From assembly GCA_964429795.1 (NCBI GenBank), contig CAYSCW010000047.1, positions 1-15,983 of the forward strand: DNA of 15,983 nucleotides, written 5' to 3'. Positions 14,543-15,983 of the stretch are shown here, one piece after another. The notes beneath the pieces were generated by a model. That model did no database searches. It was not told the origin of the DNA and was given only the letters and a program-made list of their open reading frames with translations. Numbering within the stretch: the stretch's first letter is position 1; each line of letters begins with the position of its first letter. The DNA comes from CAYSCW01 sp964429795 (GTDB lineage: Bacteria; Acidobacteriota; Aminicenantia; Aminicenantales; Aminicenantaceae). A program made the translations under genes and the position numbers.

Positions 14543-14554
14543 ATGAAAAAATGA
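14543..14554 (+). other. Three-codon mini-ORF overlapping the panC start
   Basis: AAGGA (14531-14535) is spaced seven bases from an ATG at 14543, which opens ATG-AAA-AAA-TGA. Its stop overlaps the panC ATG (14551). The panC ATG itself is 15 bases from the AAGGA, longer than usual. Ribosomes may load at the mini-ORF and restart at panC, or slip -1 on the A6 run into the panC frame. This may equally be accidental. Confidence 0.35.
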
Positions 14555-15402
14555 AGATATTGAAGACGATTCAAGAGATGAAGGAGGTTTCGGCCGAGCT
14601 GAAATCCAGCGGTCTATCTATCGGTTTCGTTCCTACAATGGGCAGCTTACATGAGGGCCATCTGAGCTTGGTTCGAAGCTCACGTAACCAGGCTGATCGC
14701 ACTGTGGTGAGCATTTTTGTCAATCCAACGCAATTTGGTCCCGGGGAGGATTTTAAAAGATATCCCCGCGATTTGAAGAAGGATCTGGAAATCCTGGAAA
14801 AAGAAGAGGTAGATTTTGTCTTCGTTCCTGAGGTAGAGGAGATGTATCCCGATGGTTACAAGACGTACGTGGAGGTTCATGAACTTCAGGATAAGCTCTG
14901 CGGGCGCTCTCGTCCAGGCCATTTTCGAGGCGTCTGCACCATTGTATTGAAGCTTTCCCATATCATAAAGCCCGATCTCTCTTTCTTTGGACAGAAAGAT
15001 GCCCAGCAGGCCATCATTTTGAAGAGGATGGTCAAGGATCTGGATATGGATGGGGAAATAGAGGTTCTCCCCATCGTCAGGAATGAGGAGGGTATTGCAC
15101 TCAGTTCAAGAAACGAGTACCTGAGTCCGGAGGAGAGGAAGGCTGCTCTTTGTCTTTCCAAGAGCCTGAAAAAGGCCCGTTCCATGATAGAAAAGGGCGA
15201 GAGAGATACAGAAAAGATCATCCGGGGGATGAAAGAGATCATCGCTGAAGAGCCACTTGCCAGGATCGACTATGTGGAGATAGTGGGAATGGAGGAACTC
15301 GATCCCTTGCCATGGATCGAAGAAGAGGCTCTGATCGTCCTGGCGGTTTTTGTCGGAAAGGCCAGGCTTATCGATAATACCATCGGCCGTATAAAGGAGT
15401 GA
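14551..15402 (+). CDS. panC: Pantothenate synthetase (PanC)
   Basis: A 283-residue pantothenate synthetase, joining pantoate and beta-alanine with ATP hydrolysis to AMP. It belongs to the HIGH-motif nucleotidyltransferases: VPTMGSLHEGHLSLV (27-41) carries the H-x-G-H element, FVNPTQFGPGEDFKRYPRD binds pantoate, GHFRGVCTIVLKL and FFGQKDAQQ are family hallmarks, and ALSSRNEYLS is the KMSKS-like segment. Length is that of the family (about 280). The N-terminus MKILKTIQEM aligns with the normal start of PanC. It lies between panB and panD; its stop is followed at once by the panD start region (AAAGGAG is within its last codons). Confidence 0.97.
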   Translation: MKILKTIQEMKEVSAELKSSGLSIGFVPTMGSLHEGHLSLVRSSRNQADRTVVSIFVNPTQFGPGEDFKRYPRDLKKDLEILEKEEVDFVFVPEVEEMYPDGYKTYVEVHELQDKLCGRSRPGHFRGVCTIVLKLSHIIKPDLSFFGQKDAQQAIILKRMVKDLDMDGEIEVLPIVRNEEGIALSSRNEYLSPEERKAALCLSKSLKKARSMIEKGERDTEKIIRGMKEIIAEEPLARIDYVEIVGMEELDPLPWIEEEALIVLAVFVGKARLIDNTIGRIKE

Positions 15403-15408
15403 ATGATT

Positions 15409-15765
15409 ATGAGAAGAATCATGTTGGAGGCAAAGATACATAAAGCAAGAGTGACAGAGACTAACCAGGATTATGAAGGGAGTTTGACCTTAGATGAGAG
15501 CCTGATCGAGGCTGCGGGAATGGTTCCCTATGAGCAGGTGCATGTCTACAATATATCTAACGGAGAAAGATTCATTACCTATTTGATCAAAGGACAGAAA
15601 GAAACTGGAGTAGTGGGCGTCAATGGAGCCGCAGCCCACAAGGCCAAAGTAGGCGAGGAGTTGATCATTGCATCCTATGTTGTCTTGGAAGAGGAAAAGG
15701 CAGGCTTTTTTTCGCCCAAGATTGTTATCGTGGATGAAAAGAACAGGATAAAAAGGATAAAATAG
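15409..15765 (+). CDS. panD: Aspartate 1-decarboxylase proenzyme (PanD)
   Basis: A 118-residue pyruvoyl-dependent decarboxylase making beta-alanine from aspartate for PanC. It self-cleaves between G24 and S25 in DYEGSLTLD to create the pyruvoyl group on the new chain. R54 and Y58 in GERFITYLI and the GVNGAAAH segment (N72) complete the active site. Two more residues are possible from an ATG at 15403, but the start at 15409 is better: GGAG then lies nine bases upstream, and the cleavage site falls at the canonical 24/25 position. It is translated close behind panC, whose stop codon is at 15400-15402. The C-terminal tail is basic. It ends the pan group. Confidence 0.97.
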   Translation: MRRIMLEAKIHKARVTETNQDYEGSLTLDESLIEAAGMVPYEQVHVYNISNGERFITYLIKGQKETGVVGVNGAAAHKAKVGEELIIASYVVLEEEKAGFFSPKIVIVDEKNRIKRIK

Positions 15766-15798
15766 TCACTATGGGGGAAGCTCCTTTCTCTGTGTGAT

Positions 15799-15841
15799 GG
15801 GGACAGGTTGCTTATTTGAAAGGAAGCTGTCTGTCCCTTTT
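15799..15841 (+). terminator. Candidate terminator after panD
   Basis: GGGACAG (15800-15806) pairs with CTGTCCC (15831-15837), followed by TTTTATC. The 24-base loop is long, but ACAGGTTGCTT and AAGGAAGCTGT within it can form a competing imperfect stem (two mismatches). Position just after panD fits the end of the operon. Confidence 0.4.
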
Positions 15842-15918
15842 ATCTCCTTTATTTCGACGAATGGATCCATCAAGAAAGCAGCATCATAAGGAGAATAAAG
15901 GATGAGAAAAAGAGTCAG

Positions 15919-15983
15919 ATGGAGTTATCTTTGATCCATAATAGAATACTCTTCAAAGTCCTTTTTTCTTCAATGATAATACC
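15919..15983 (+). CDS. Possible start of a membrane protein, cut by the window edge
   Basis: From ATG at 15919 the frame reads MELSLIHNRILFKVLFSSMI and continues out of the window; a basic residue followed by a hydrophobic run looks like the first membrane segment of a sensor kinase, cyclase or other HAMP-type protein. The ribosome site is poor for this ATG. A strong AAGGAG (15888-15893) instead serves an ATG at 15902 that opens only ten codons in a different frame. Adding one A to the A5 run at 15907-15911 would join both into one protein starting MRKKSQMELSL. So either the start is at 15919, or there is a frameshift or sequencing error. Only 21 codons are visible. Confidence 0.35.
   Translation, partial: MELSLIHNRILFKVLFSSMII

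Overview
The window is an ordinary bacterial chromosomal segment of moderate GC and high coding density, with housekeeping and metabolic genes on both strands. I see no phage, IS, CRISPR or plasmid module. An encoded CCA on tRNA-Pro, exported beta-propeller and DUF4097 proteins, sigma70-like promoters and strong AGGAGG-type ribosome sites fit a Gram-negative (diderm) bacterium. The gene mix (DUF3014, P5C dehydrogenase next to an antiquitin-type dehydrogenase, deoxynucleoside kinase next to panBCD, MerR gene next to tRNA-Pro) suggests an Acidobacteriota/Aminicenantes- or Desulfobacterota-like lineage. That placement is inference and cannot be settled here.

Layout. 1-1700 (+): an exported DUF4097 protein and a membrane-anchored DUF3014 protein. 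1820-4440 (-): dedA/yqaA-like and surE overlapping in one unit, a cupin remnant, a small secreted protein with its own promoter, an inverted-repeat-rich gap of about 300 bp, and tRNA-Pro(GGG). 4441-4815 (-): a MerR-type regulator, followed divergently by rarA (+). 6300-6467 (-): a 55-codon gene with a good promoter, easily missed by length cut-offs. 6564-8927 (+): a seven-repeat PQQ-type propeller protein with two duplicated C-terminal domains, then an HD-domain hydrolase. 9050-12458 (+): P5C dehydrogenase, an ALDH7/antiquitin dehydrogenase and a translationally coupled DUF1858 protein. 12558-12761 (+): a PspC-domain protein. 12842-15765 (+): deoxynucleoside kinase, panB, panC and panD, followed by a candidate terminator and the possible start of a membrane protein cut by the window edge.

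How the genes work together. panB-panC-panD supply the ketopantoate hydroxymethyltransferase, pantothenate synthetase and beta-alanine steps of pantothenate/CoA synthesis; ketopantoate reductase is not in the window. The two aldehyde dehydrogenases probably oxidise glutamate semialdehyde (proline/arginine/ornithine breakdown) and aminoadipate semialdehyde (lysine breakdown), under one promoter at 8938-8966. SurE and the deoxynucleoside kinase act on nucleotides from opposite directions.

I found no convincing new multi-gene system. The most interesting points are the hidden 55-codon gene with a CxxC motif, the cupin cut in half against an intact neighbour, the propeller protein with a 105-residue tandem duplication, the antiquitin-DUF1858 coupling, and two places (panC and the right edge) where a well-spaced ribosome site serves a tiny ORF with the apparent real start in the -1 frame.
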